Assembly: GCF_035046505.1 (NCBI RefSeq)
Contig: NC_089826.1
Location: 7,606,254 to 7,670,253 of the forward strand
Length of the DNA stretch: 64,000 nucleotides
From: Tiliqua scincoides
Lineage: Eukaryota > Chordata > Lepidosauria > Squamata > Scincidae
Direction of reading: 5' to 3'
Within the stretch, counting starts at the first letter, position 1. Each line of letters begins with the position of its first letter. Positions 11,341 to 22,009 of this stretch are shown piece after piece. Both the position numbers and the translations under genes were made by a program. The notes below the pieces were generated by a model. That model saw only the letters and a program-made list of their open reading frames with translations. It had not been told where the DNA came from and searched no databases.

Positions 11341-13114
11341 CACAAATGCAGCGGTAAGGTGCCTGCAGAGGAAATTACTGTCAGGGTTGTCAGGCTGCAA
11401 TCCAGAGCTTGTGATAACCCTGTAACTTTAAAAATACTTATGCAGCAGGAGAGATCGCCATTGTTGTATCTCCTTGTGCTGCTCCTTTGTGGGTGTCATT
11501 TCTCATCTTTCTCCCCCACTGACAAAACTGGATTCCCACTTGCTTCAGGAGTCAAGGAGAGCACACCCTTTAGATTTCTTAGATGTGTCTCATACACACA
11601 AGTCTTATCTGCTCATAATTTTCTAATAAGAGGTGCCATTTGATACCCCAGCTTAACTGTCACCAATGCTTAATCTCCAACGTGGGAAGCTGCTTTCACT
11701 CATATGAAAACCCACATCCTCTGTCCTAGACGCCTTTTCAGCTCTACGCCCAGCTGGCTAAGGGCCAAACATGGTTACTTCACCAGGTTTCGAAACAGCA
11801 CCCAAGCTTTGTTTCTCTGGGTCCAGTATAAGCTTGTAATACAAGTCCCCACCCCCACCTCCACAAAAGGCCCTGCCTCTTAGAAGTCCTTTCATCTCTA
11901 CCACCAAGATGTTTAAGGGCAAACAAGCACCCAAGCTTTGCATCCTCTGGGCCCAGAACAAACTTGTAACATGGTCCCCCCTTTCCCCATCCAAAAATTT
12001 TATCTGTTTGGAAAACCTGTTGGCTTGATTGGCATCTATCCTTTTTAGGTTCCTTTGCTTAAGCTCCTTATATTTCTGGCTGCACAATTCATATTTATAG
12101 CCTGGTGTAGTAGTAGAACATACGTATACTCATACGTATACAGGAGTGAAAAAAATCTCCTTTAGAGCCTAGCCCTGTTCCAGATGTTAGATCTCACATG
12201 GACACAATCCAAAAAAACTTCTTGGTCCCACTCCTATGCCACTCAGCTCCTGAAACCTCATCCTCCCTATGCTCAATATTTGTCATTACAGATAAATGTT
12301 GATCACAGGTTGGGTAGGGCTTCTGAAGCATGTCAACATGGGGGTGTTGGCTAAGTAGCACATTCTCACTCCCCTCCCCATGTGTGGGCTGCCTAGAGAC
12401 CTAATGCCTGAGTAGGGCTGCAGCCCCTTGGCCTACAGATCTTGTGTTCCATTTCCGAGTCCAGAGATCTAACTCACTGACTGTGTTTGGGGTCTGTAAG
12501 TCCTGTCAGCAGCAATAGCTCCTGCTGTCCCCAAGATCTCAATGTCTTCAATTATTAAAGTGCTTGTTCCTCCCTTCCACTGCCAGTTGGACCCTTCCCC
12601 AATTTGCTAACAGTAAGAAACTCTGGGATTCGTGTAGTTCCTGAAAAAGCATGTCACACTGGTATACATCTTTGCTCTCACACAACAAATGATCACAATT
12701 GCACTCTTTTTCTTGCTCTTCCCCTCTCTGAATTGGCAGTTCACTAATCAAAATACTGTCTGTTTGGCTCCAGCAAGTCCCCCAAGGCCTGGATAACTGT
12801 TACAGACATAGGGAAACCGGTTTGCAAATAAATGTAATCAAGCATGATGTGCAATTTAACCATGTTCTTTTTTCCCCTCTCTTCATGAAAGTAATAAGCT
12901 TACAGCCCAGGCTGGACCTTTAGGCTCAAGTTAAATACCCCCTTCCCTTATCACATCCAGACTGTGCACGCAACTAACTACTTACCTATTCACCTATGGT
13001 GAATAAGCAACTTCTCCAGGAGGATAAGCAAACACACTTTTGCAAATGAGAAGAGCTTATTAAGAGGGGTATTTGAGAGAACGCCTCCTTCCCTACAGTC
13101 CTGCCTGTGCTTTT
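11341..13114. other. intronic sequence, little recognised
   Basis: Positions 11760-11880 and 11890-11980 contain two diverged copies of a short phrase (CACCCAAGCTTTG ... GGGCCCAG...CTTGTAA), a local duplication. I see no exon and no named repeat. Confidence 0.35.
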
Positions 13115-13500
13115 AGATCATCTGGGGGGGCACTTTTGACTATGCCGCCACTAAGAGATGTGAGAGGGGCGGCGGCCAGGAAGAGGGCCTTCTCGGTGGT
13201 GGCCCCGAACTGTGGAATACCCTCCCCTTAGAACTGAGAACTGCTCCCTCGTTGCTAACGTTTCGGCGTGGACCAAAGACCTTTTTATTTCAAAAAGCTT
13301 TTAATTGTTGACAGGCTGGCTGGCGTTCCTGCTTTTTATATGAAAATCCACGGGGTTTGTTTGTTTTTAGATTTTTTAATTATTGTAAATTGTTTTTTAA
13401 TGTTGTATTTTTAAGGTGTTGTAAGCCGCCTTGTGTGCCCATTGGGCAAAAAGGCGGGGTATAAATTAATAAAATAATAATAATAATTATTATTATTTAT
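13115..13500 (+). mobile_element. L2-type LINE 3' end
   Basis: The end of ORF2 (the GGGCGGCGGCCAGGAAGAGGG region) is followed by a 3' UTR with TTGTAAGCCGCCTTGTG and AAGGCGGGGTATAAAT, then an AT-rich ATT/AAT repeat. This arrangement is typical of L2 ends in reptiles. Confidence 0.7.
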
Positions 13501-14329
13501 TTCTCTTTCAAAAGGTTTACATATGTAGGCAAGGCCAGAGAGGCTATTGATCTTAGAATTCTTATGGACTAGTAACGTTTGTGGATATATCTGCAAGGCT
13601 GGGTTATCAGTGGTGAGGGAAAAACACTCCCCACCTGTCCTATACAGTAAATATTTACCTCTTTCCCTAAACGTTTAAAGCGCTTTGCATGCAAGGACTG
13701 GCAGAGATTAAATTTGACCTGGACCATACTGTGAACTGGTGGGTCCAAGTCAAATTTAATTGTGGCCATGAACTCTCCAGGTACCATTAAACAAGCCACC
13801 ACCCCTCAGCCACTACAGTATGGAATAGAACAATACTGGCCTACCTTACAGGACTGTGCATGAGTTTTGCTGAGCTAATGTGTGCAAAGTATTCCAATTA
13901 GCATAGTATTATGCTATACCAGGATCAGAAAAGTTGGTGCCTCTAAACACAGGCTGATTGTTTGCTCCTCACCACCACACAAACTGTTACCACACAAGTT
14001 CCCACATGCAAGTTCACTCTTTGATGGCTGTCATCGATGTCAATTAGCCGGCACAGAACAAACACCACAGAGCTCTCAACCCTACCTGGCACAGGGCTTT
14101 ATCAACGAAGCAAGTACTCAGCAAGTCAATCACACATTTAGAAATTATGCTAAAACAAAACAACACTGGGGACCATTTGCACAATCTAGGTATGAAGATG
14201 AAGAACAGTAAGAACAGGTGAGAAAGGCTGACTTCCAAGGTGCTGCTCATAAGCATGGCCTGTGCTGAGAAGCGAATATCTAACTGATGAGAAAGAAAGG
14301 CAGGAGGCAACAGTCGTTGTAACACAAAT

Positions 14330-14649
14330 CTTGTATCCATGTGTTTGGCACATGCCTGCCCAGCCCATAGGTATACACATTTGATCCCTGTAAGGTGTTG
14401 CCTCGCCACGGTCCGTTAACCTCATGGGGCGCTTGGGGTTTAGGGTGAAAACCGACAAAGCGGATCGACAACTCTGCACCATGCAACAGAAAACAGGCTC
14501 CCAGTGTGGAAGGGATTGTCACTCCCGAATTGGCCTTTTCAGCCGCACTAGACGCTGTTCCAGAACCACCTTTCAGAGCGCGATACCATAGTCTTTCGAG
14601 ACTGAAGGTTGCCAAGTAAGATAAGCAACATTGGGAAGAAAATGCTTAA
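14330..14649. mobile_element. piggyBac-like MITE split by a LINE-derived insertion
   Basis: The left part (about 14330-14393) matches the left arm of the 81-bp MITE (CTGCCCAG...TACACATTTGATCCCTGT). The right part (14616-14649) matches its right arm (GCAACATTGGGAAGAAAATGCTTAA). The two arms are separated by a 222-bp insertion at 14394-14615. The outer left TTAA has decayed. Confidence 0.6.
14394..14615 (+). mobile_element. SINE-like element with LINE 3' tail
   Basis: About 107 bp of unrelated head sequence (from GTGTTGCCTCGCCACGG) is joined directly to the last 115 bp of the LINE family (from the zinc finger to GGTTGCCAA). It is flanked by GTAAG at 14389-14393 and 14616-14620. It is either an internally deleted LINE retaining its 5' UTR or a true SINE with a LINE-derived tail. 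Confidence 0.6.
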
Positions 14650-15112
14650 TTACGTGCTACCATTGTACTTTGTACATGGGAGAGCACTATCCAATCACGC
14701 ATTTGGAAGAGCTGGGACGTAGTTTTGGTTGAAAAAGTTGTGTGGCTTTGTGCGTGCGTGAGCTTTTACAGTGAATTTTCAGTAAGTCAGCAAAAAGTCA
14801 ATTCTTTGTACCTAATAAATGCTACGACACATGCAGAATTATCTTTAACATGTTTACTCAGACAAGCCCAATTGTGTTTGACTGGGCTTCCTGCCAGGTA
14901 AACCTGTTGTAGGCTGTTGGTAACCTGGCCCCCCCCCAAAAAAAAAATGGTTGAGGGGCTTGAGGTACTGGTGAGGAACCAGTTGGAGGGCTGGTTCTGC
15001 ATCAGAGCAATCCCAGTATGGGATAAGGAGGAGGAGAAAATTTTAAAGGGTTTTTAAGGTATTATATGACGGAGGCTTCAGAGATCCTCCTTCTTTTGGA
15101 GCAATCCAGTGC
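14650..15112. other. intronic sequence, nothing recognised
   Basis: No exon or repeat I can name. A C/A homopolymer run lies at 14929-14947. Confidence 0.35.
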
Positions 15113-16606
15113 TTAAGGCTGCAATCCTAATCTTACTTTCCTGGGAGTAAACCTCATTGAACTCAATGGGCCTTACTTCTGAGAAGACATGCATAGGATT
15201 GTGCTGTAAGCTTTAGACCCTGGTTCTTTGGAGCAATCAAGCGCTTCAGGCTGTTATCCTATCCCCACTTACCTGGGAATAAGCCCCACTGACTATAATG
15301 GGACTTCCATCTGAGTAGACATGCATAGGGTCGGGTTCTTAGGCTACAATCCCACCCACACTCACCTGGGAGTAAGACCCCATTGACTATAATGGAACTT
15401 CCTTCCATGAGTAGACATGCATTTTGGGCTCCTAGGCTGCCATCCACACTTATCTGGGAGTAAGCCCCACTGACTATAATGAGGCTTCCTTCAGAGTAAG
15501 CATACATAGGTTTGGGCTCTTAGGCTACAATCCTAGCCCCATTTTCCTGGGAGTAAGCCCCATTGACTATAATGGGCCTTACTTCTGAGTAGAGATGCAT
15601 AGGCTTTGGCTCTTAGGCTACCATCCTATCCCCACTTACCCCGGAGTAAGCCCCATTGACTATAGTGTGACTTACTTTTGAGCAGACATGCCTATGATTG
15701 GGATGTTGGGCTTCCATCCTATCCCCACTTACCTGGGAGTAAGCCCTATTAGTGTGACTTAGTTCTGAGTAGCCATGCATAGGCTTGGGCTCTTAGGCTG
15801 CCATCCTATCCCTACTTACCCAGGAGTAAGCCCCATTGACTATAGTGTGACTTACTTCTGAGTAGACATGCTTATGCTTGGGCTTTTGGGCTCCCTACTT
15901 ACCTGGGAGTAAGCCCCATTAGTGTGACTCAGACATGCACAGGCTTGGGCTCTTAGGCTGCCATCCTATCCCTACTTACCCAGGAGTAAGCCCCATTGAC
16001 TATAGTGTGACTTACTTCTGAGCAGACATGCCTATGATTGGGCTTTTGGGCTCCCTACTTACCTGGGAGTAAGCCCCATTAGTGTGACTCAGACATGCAC
16101 AGGCTTGGGCTCTTAGGCTGCCATCCTATCCCTACTTACCCAGGAGTAAGCCCCATTGACTATAGTGTGACTTACTTCTGAGCAGACATGCCTATGATTG
16201 GGCTTTTGGGCTCCCCACTTACCTGGGAGTAAGCCCCATTAGTGTGACTCAGACATGCACAGGCTTGGGCTCTTAGTCTGCCATCCTATCCCTACTTACC
16301 CAGGAGTAAGCCCCATTGACTATAGTGTGACTTACTTCTGAGCAGACATGCCTATGATTGGGCTTTTGGGCTCCCCACTTACCTGGGAGTAAGCCCCATT
16401 AGTGTGACTCAGACATGCACAGGCTTGGGCTCTCAGGCTGCCATCCTATCCTTACTTACCCAGGAGTAAGCCCCATTGACTATAGTGTGACTTACTTCTG
16501 AGTAGACATGCCTATGATTGGGCTTTCGGGCTCCCCACTGACCCGGGAGTAAGCCCCGCTGACTCCAGCGGGGCTTCCTTCCGAGTAGACCTGCCCGGGC
16601 CGGGGC
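15113..16606. repeat. tandem array of a Harbinger-like MITE
   Basis: About 1.5 kb is filled by variants of one roughly 90-bp palindromic unit (phrases CCTGGGAGTAAGCCCCATTG and TTCTGAGTAGACATGC). From about 15890 it settles into a 160-bp higher-order repeat: the phrase AGTGTGACTCAGACATGCAC recurs at 15921, 16081, 16241 and 16401. TAA lies left of the array, and the first unit also ends in TAA near 15208. The last unit (about 16536-16606) is GC-enriched and stops within 10 bp of the SCARB2 exon 1 donor. Confidence 0.9.
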
Positions 16607-16615
16607 TGAGCTCAC

Positions 16616-16732
16616 CTTCTTGACGCGCGCCCCCACGGCGTCCTGCAGGACGTGGGCCGCCAGGAGGGCGATGCTGGCGACCAGGAAGAGCACGGCCAGC
16701 AGCGCCAGGACGCCCAGGCAGAGCTTCTTCAT
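16616..16732 (-). CDS. SCARB2: SCARB2 (LIMP-2) coding exon 1
   Basis: SCARB2/LIMP-2 is a CD36-family lysosomal membrane protein that carries beta-glucocerebrosidase to lysosomes. The 39 codons read MKKLCLGVLALLAVLFLVAS, then IALLAAHVLQDAVGARVKK. This is a short cytosolic start plus an uncleaved signal anchor (about residues 4-27), followed by the start of the luminal domain. Human exon 1 has 40 residues and the same pattern (VTSVTLLVARVFQKAVDQSIEKK, from memory), ending in the same KK. The start has a good context (GCAGCCATGA). The exon ends in phase 0 at a consensus donor AAG|GTGAG (GT at 16615-16614). Its neighbour on the plus strand is FAM47E, as in mammals. The remaining exons lie before the window. 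Another CD36-family member is possible but does not fit the synteny. Confidence 0.87.
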
Positions 16733-16980
16733 GGCTGCGGGAGGAGCGGGCGCCGGGGCCGGAGAGCTGCCGGGCTGCGCACACACGCGCGGGGCTCCGC
16801 TTGGCACAGCCGGACGGGCGCTCCCTGCGGAGGGCAGGCGCCGCTTCCCAGAAGCACCGCCCTGCTGGCCGGAGGAGGAGCGGAGGGCGCTGCGGCTCCT
16901 GCCCAGCCCGGCCTGGCCTGCCCGCGATGAGCTCAGCGCTGTCAGCTGCTCGGGGGCCAGGCACCCGGGGAAGCAGCTCT

Positions 16981-17127
16981 CGGTGGCGTAGCCGGAGGGG
17001 GGGCAAAGCACTCCGCTCGCAGCCTGCAAGGGCCCCCCCCCCGAGTTGCTCCCCCGCCCGGAATGGCTCCGAAGGGGAGGCTCCCTGCAAGACTCAGTGC
17101 TTTGCCCCCCCTCTGGCTACGCCACTG
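16981..17127. mobile_element. hAT-like MITE (CAGTGGCGTAGC family) in the promoter region
   Basis: Ends CGGTGGCGTAGCCGGAGG and CCTCTGGCTACGCCACTG are inverted repeats. The inner phrase (AATGGCTCCGAAGGGGAGGCTCCCTGCA) matches copies at 43036-43206 and 63779-63974. No clear TSD is left here. It is inserted about 250 bp upstream of the SCARB2 start codon. Confidence 0.7.
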
Positions 17128-17306
17128 CTGTAGATCAGTCAGTCTGGCAGCAGCAGCGCCAGCTCTCCCACCCTGGAGATGCCAGGGGCACCTCCTGCAT
17201 GCCAAGCAGATGCTCTGCCCCTGAGCCACTGGCTTTCCCCAATCCCAGCGGATGGCAGCACATGTCCCATTGGCACCGCTATGAAAGCACTGACATAAGG
17301 GGTTAG

Positions 17307-17395
17307 GATTGCGCCCTTAGGCTGTCATCCTATCCACACTTATCTGGGAGTAAGCCCCACTGACTATAATGGAACTGACATGCGTAGGGGTGGGC
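17307..17395. mobile_element. Harbinger-like 90-bp MITE, partial copy
   Basis: Phrases TTAGGCTGTCATCCTATCCACACTT and GGGAGTAAGCCCCACTGACTATAATGG match the unit of the array at 15113-16606. The right half is shortened. Confidence 0.65.
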
Positions 17396-17414
17396 TGCAG
17401 AGTTATGCAGAAAG

Positions 17415-17548
17415 GTTGGCAACCTTCAGTCTCGAAAGACTCTGGTATCACGCTCTGAATGGTGGTTCTGGCACAGCGTCTAGTGTGGCTGAAAAGGCCG
17501 ATTCAGGAGTGACAAACCCTTCCACACTGGGAGCAAGTGCAGTCTGTC
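17415..17548 (-). mobile_element. short LINE 3' end with target-site duplication
   Basis: Only the last 134 bp of the LINE family, in minus orientation, flanked by TATGCAGAAAG at 17404-17414 and 17549-17559. This is a clean 5'-truncated insertion made by target-primed reverse transcription. Confidence 0.85.
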
Positions 17549-17559
17549 TATGCAGAAAG

Positions 17560-18966
17560 ATGGCATCAAAATGCATAGGTCAATAAAGTTTCCCTATATG
17601 GAGTCAGGCCACAAAGCTTGGCAGCAGTTCTGGGGTCTTCCCCAGCCCTCCCTGGAGAGGCCTTGGCTTCAGCCAGTACGTGCTGGGCCACAGAGCCACA
17701 TCCTTCCCTCTGAATCCGCCTGGCCACTAAGGTCAGCTGTTGAAGCCCTTTTGCTGACACTGCCAAGACGGAGGGTGCTTTTTGTTTGGTTTTGTAAAGC
17801 TACACCAGAAAAGGCTCATTACCCCACAATGTCATCAGCACTTCAGAACCTGCAGCTTCAGGATATTGGTAAGACAGGCTGTATACTTAAGATCCATGAG
17901 CAGGCATTTTTTGTTGTTGCAAATTCCAGGGGATGACAGACTGTTCCATGGTTCTTCTTCAAGGCATTGTGTTTGTGTTTTAGCTCAAAGGAGCCCTGGG
18001 ACCCTGAAACTGGAATGAGAAACCCAGTGTGTTGGGAGCTGCTTAGCTTCTCCTTTTCCTGTCCTTTGCCTCACTCAAAATCGCCCCCTCCCCACTACTT
18101 TCCAACCATAAAAGAAAAAAATAAGAATTGTAGCAAAAAGTTCTCAAGGTCTGGCAAAACATTGAACCTGCATTTTCTTACATGCATACAGCTGCAGTTT
18201 TGCAAACATTTATAAAAGCTGTGCTTGGGGGTGAAGTGCCCAAGAGTTTTGTTAATGTGTGGGTGAGATCCTGCCTGTGTCTTAAGCGGCAGGTGTTAGA
18301 CCACCCATTACACAGTAGTGATCCTGCGGGCCATTCTCACGCTTAAATTGTAAGGTGGATAGGAGTTAATGCAAAGGACAACTGTTTTTTTTTAAATTTA
18401 TTTTTGGATGAACTAGAAATATGGATAAGCAATGCTGCTCTTGGAATTTCAGCAGTTTTGTGGATAGACATACATATAAATCCTTCTCACGTGACAACCC
18501 GTATCACAGAAATGACTCACTGTGCTCAGTCTCTAAACAAAAAGTACAAAAGTGGATACAATATAGCAGTCAAGATGTTGAGCCATAAAATACATATGAA
18601 GTTAAACTACAAGTTGCGTGGGAGTTCCATGACTGGAACCCCCATCAAAGTTTTCTTTTTATAAAAGCAGCTGGGGAGAGAATTTGGATAGGGCCAAAAG
18701 AGGAGGCAGAGTCCAACCCTTTCCCCCCATAATGATTTCCTAACTAAATTCTCACTCCCACCCCCCCAAGCTGTGCTCCCCCAAGTTGAGCATGTGGGCT
18801 CAATTCTGCCCAGTAATTTTTGTTTCCATGGTTAACAGCAGCAGGGGCACAGGAATTTGAATCAGACTCTCCAGAGGCACAAGGGAAAGTACTGGACGAG
18901 CTGCCACAGTGATCCAGATCAGCCCCTCCCACCAGGCTGCTTTTACAAGAAGACCGACAGCGACTG
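17560..18966. other. presumed FAM47E first-intron region, nothing recognised
   Basis: A 128-codon plus-strand frame at 17550-17936 begins inside the LINE's duplicated flank, and I see no family resemblance in it. A GTAAG donor-like site at 17873 follows a phase-2 frame ending in Trp. That would fit the missing split codon of FAM47E, but no start codon is in that frame, so I do not call an exon. Confidence 0.3.
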
Positions 18967-19107
18967 TCCTGCAGATGCCTGATCTAGTCTGATCTCCGAA
19001 GCTAAGCAGGGTCAGGCCTGGTTAGTACTTGGATGGGAGACTGCCAGGGAATACCGGGTGCTATAGGCTTATACCATAGTCTTTTGAGACTGAAGGTTGC
19101 CAACCAT
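18967..19107 (+). mobile_element. 5S rRNA-derived SINE
   Basis: The body follows vertebrate 5S rRNA (GATCTCCGAAGCTAAGCAGG, then GGCCTGGTTAGTACTTGGAT, GGGAGACTGCC, CCGGGTGCTATAGGC). It is joined to the LINE tail (ATACCATAGTCTTTTGAGACTGAAGGTTGCCAACC). The 5S internal control region supplies the pol III promoter. Slightly 5' shortened. Confidence 0.9.
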
Positions 19108-19284
19108 TACTTTGGGAGGCCCCATCATGAACATCCAACTTAACATGTAGCCTTGTCATGTTAGAATTGGGCTGTCTGTCTTGCTACCTAGCAGCAATTC
19201 TTAAGCAAGAATCTCTCCAAGGGCTGCTACCTCAGATCGTTTTAACAGGTAACCGGACAATGATGAAACTTGGGGTCTTCTGTG

Positions 19285-20131
19285 TGCTAGGCAGGACAGG
19301 CCTGTGTCCCCTTCCCTGGTCCCAAACTGCCTAAGAGCCAGGATAGTGCGCCAGCTGCGGCCGTACTTGGATCGTGCAGACCTGGCCACAGTGATCCATG
19401 CCACGGTGACATCGAGGTTAGATTATTGTAACACGCTTTATGTGGGGCTGCCCCTGAAGACGGTTCGGAAACTGCAATTAGTGCAGAATGCGGCGGCCCG
19501 TGTGGTCACTGGAGGTAGGCGGTTTGACTCTGTCAGCCCGCTTCTCCGGGGGCTGCATTGGCTGCCCATTCGTTTCCAGGCCCAATTCAAGGTGCTGGTT
19601 TTTGACCTTTAAAGCCCTATACTACTCTGGGACAGGGTATCTCAGAGATCGCCTACTTCCGTACAATCTGGCTCGTCCTCTTAGGTCATCAGAGAAGGCC
19701 TTTTTACAAGTGCCGCCGCCTAAGGAGGTACGTGGGGCGGCGGCAAGAAACAGGGCTACTATTCAGTAGTAGTAGCCTTCTCAGCACCAACATTATGGAA
19801 CTCCCTTCCCCTTGACTTGAGAATGGCTCCCTCTCTTGAGACTTTTCGGCGAGGCCTGAAGACATTTTTGTTTAAAGAAGCCTTCTGAGTGCACGGCCTT
19901 TTTAAACATCTTTTTTGTATCTTTTAGTATTTTTACAGGCCTGATTCCTCTGATTTGCTACGTTTTGCTCCTTTTATCTGACTTTTTATCTGACTATGGT
20001 TTTTATGGGTATATGTTAATGTGTTTTTAATATGTTTTTATTTGTGGTTAAATTATGTTTTTAATCTGTTTTTAAATATGTTGTGAGCCGCCCTGGGTCC
20101 CTTTGGGGAGAAGGGCGGGATATAAATAAAG

Positions 20132-20177
<46 letters not shown>

Positions 20178-20178
20178 G
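19285..20178 (+). mobile_element. L2-type LINE 3' half
   Basis: The frame reads LDYCNTLYVGLPLKTVRKLQ, VQNAAARVVTGG and LRGLHWLPIRFQAQFKVLVF, the classic L2/CR1 RT C-terminus. It is followed, after a frame break, by ALYYSGTGYLRDRLLPY. The 3' UTR has GTGAGCCGCCCTGGGTCC and AAGGGCGGGATATAAATAAA, and ends in an ATT repeat (20134-20177). Confidence 0.85.
20134..20177. repeat. (ATT)n microsatellite
   Basis: About 14 uninterrupted ATT units at the 3' end of the L2 copy, probably grown from its tail. Confidence 0.95.
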
Positions 20179-20755
20179 TGTAGTGGTTCAGGAGTTAGAC
20201 CTAGAAGAGTGGTTCTCAAACTTTTAGCACCTGGACCCACTTTTTAGAATGAGAATCTGTCAGGACCCACTGGAAGTAATGACCGGAAGTGACACCATCA
20301 AGTAGGAAAATTTTTAACAATCCTTGGCTGCAATCTTACCCACACTTACCCAGGACTAAGTCCCATTGGCTATCATTTTTAAAAAGCATATCCATAGTAG
20401 CCTATTCAAAGTACGGATATGTAACAATTTCCCCAAATGCCATACAATGGTAGCATCAAGTCTAATATATTAAAAATAAAATATTGAAATGAATGGGGAC
20501 CCATGTGAAATGGGCTCACAATTTCTGCCTAGTGGGTCCCGACCCACACTTTGAGAAACACTGACCTAGGATATCCAGATTCAAATCCTTGCTTAGCTGT
20601 GAAGCTTTTTGGGTGACCAGCCACTGTCTCTCAAACTCACCTACCTCACAGGATTGTTGTGAGGACAAAAGGAGGGAAAGAACCATGTACACCACCCTGA
20701 GCTCTTTGGAGAAAGGGTGAAATAAAAATGGGAAAAATAAATGAAATAACAATCC
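20179..20755 (+). mobile_element. tRNA-derived SINE interrupted by a hAT element
   Basis: The head GTGTAGTGGTTCAGGAGTTAGACCTAG carries box A, and CCAGATTCAAATCC carries box B (after the insertion). Next come a CACTGTCTCTCAAACTCACCTACCTCACAGG body and the end ACCACCCTGAGCTCTTTGGAG...AAATAAAAATGGG, which resembles the L2 3' end. Positions 20207-20563 are the inserted hAT element. Confidence 0.75.
20207..20563. mobile_element. hAT-like MITE inside a SINE
   Basis: Ends (G)AGTGGTTCTCAAACTTTTAG and CACACTTTGAGAAACACTG are inverted repeats, flanked by ACCTAGAA (20199-20206) and ACCTAGGA (20564-20571), an 8-bp duplication with one mismatch. It has no coding capacity. Confidence 0.8.
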
Positions 20756-22009
20756 AAATCTTGTGTTAGCTATGAGTTCATGAGGTGACCAGTTGCAATG
20801 GTCGCAGTTTTGCCTTGCCTTAGAGGGCCACTTTATGCCAAGTGAGATATTAGTGTATCAAATGCAAGTGTCAGCAAACTGGAGCTGCCACAGAATCCTT
20901 TTTGATGCTTTTAAAAAATCTCCCTTTTCATTAGTCAGTCTTATTCTTTCCCTGTTTCATGTGCAGACAATTTCTCCCTGCTAAACTGGCAACACAAGTA
21001 TATAATCGTGAGCAGCATAAAATAACACAGAGGTAGATGAACCTGTTAACAGATGATATAAGAAATGATTGCAAGGTAGACTGCTGAAATGTACAGATCT
21101 ATGTACAAATCAAAACTACGTTGCAGTTTCATGACAGCACAGGAGATATGCAGAACTTAGCGTTGCCCATGCAGTTTGTTTTCCCAATTAAAAACAGCAA
21201 ATTAAAAAATCAAGTTTCTAGTCCTTATGACTTTGGAGATATGCTGGAAAACAGGACAGAGGCTTCTCCCGTGCCCACTGAATCCAAGCCACCTTCCTGG
21301 GCTTGAATCGCCTGCACAGGTCAAAGCAGAACTTGCACCAGTGATACAGCTGTTACTGGTCCAGGAGGAGCCATAGCAGCTGCTGGGGTTTACCCCAAGA
21401 GACCTTCAGCAACCAGCTCTCCCCCACAAAATGCAGTAGAAACTGCTAGCACTACTGCATCACCATGCAGGGGTTTAGTTAGAATTGGGCCAATATTCTC
21501 AGTTCATGTGTATAACATTACAACCTTAAAGATAATATTTCAACCTATAGTCCCAGCTGGGCTTGCACCCTGGTCTTTGCATGTTAATGGAGACCATCAA
21601 GTGTTGATAAAATAGCATTATCTTCTGACCTTGGAAGAGTTTTTGGATAGGAAGGACAAATCCTTTGGAAACTCTTCTGACAGATAGGCTAAACTTGATT
21701 ATTTCAGTGTTTCAGGAGCTATTTAATTCCATGTGTGCTGGTTAATCTCATTATCTAGCCAGATCTGATGATTATCATTCATTAGCATTATTTAAATGAC
21801 AACTGAAAACAGAAACCCAGCTACTTTCAGGTTGGAGCTGCTGACTTGATCCATAAGAGCTCACGTGAGCGTGTACAGAAAAACAAGGTATTAAAATATT
21901 CACTGTGTAATCAAACTCAGTGCCATAGATCAGTGGAAGATCTGAAGCATGAAGAAGTTTACACGGAAGGGATTTAAAAAACCTTCCCTACACCCCTGAT
22001 GGATAGACT
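20756..22009. other. FAM47E upstream/intron sequence, nothing recognised
   Basis: AT-rich. The short frame at 21121-21306 has no family resemblance. No repeat I can name. Confidence 0.35.

Larger units (their letters stand above)
1..16615 (-). other. SCARB2: SCARB2 intron 1 (5' part)
   Basis: This stretch lies downstream, on the minus strand, of the SCARB2 exon 1 donor. I found no reading frame resembling SCARB2 exon 2 (the start of the luminal domain), so the next exon should lie before the window start. The content is repeats (CR1, L2, LINE, MITEs), listed separately. Its assignment as intron is an inference from exon 1 and from the gene order. Confidence 0.75.
16540..17130. promoter_or_regulatory. 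GC-rich promoter region of SCARB2, probably shared with FAM47E
   Basis: CpG-dense sequence surrounds and precedes SCARB2 exon 1, with no evident TATA box on the minus strand, as expected of a housekeeping CpG-island promoter. In human the SCARB2 and FAM47E starts are very close and divergent (from memory). The same gene order and orientation here suggest a bidirectional promoter. No FAM47E 5' exon could be recognised in it. Confidence 0.6.

Noticed and set aside
16433-17090. 192-198-codon minus-strand frames covering SCARB2 exon 1
   Set aside because: The upstream part is GC-rich 5' UTR and MITE sequence and the downstream part runs past the splice donor. Only 39 codons fit the protein family.
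17550-17936. 128-codon plus-strand frame, possible FAM47E exon 1
   Set aside because: It starts in a LINE target duplication, shows no FAM47 motif, and its frame has the wrong phase at the GTAAG site near 17873.
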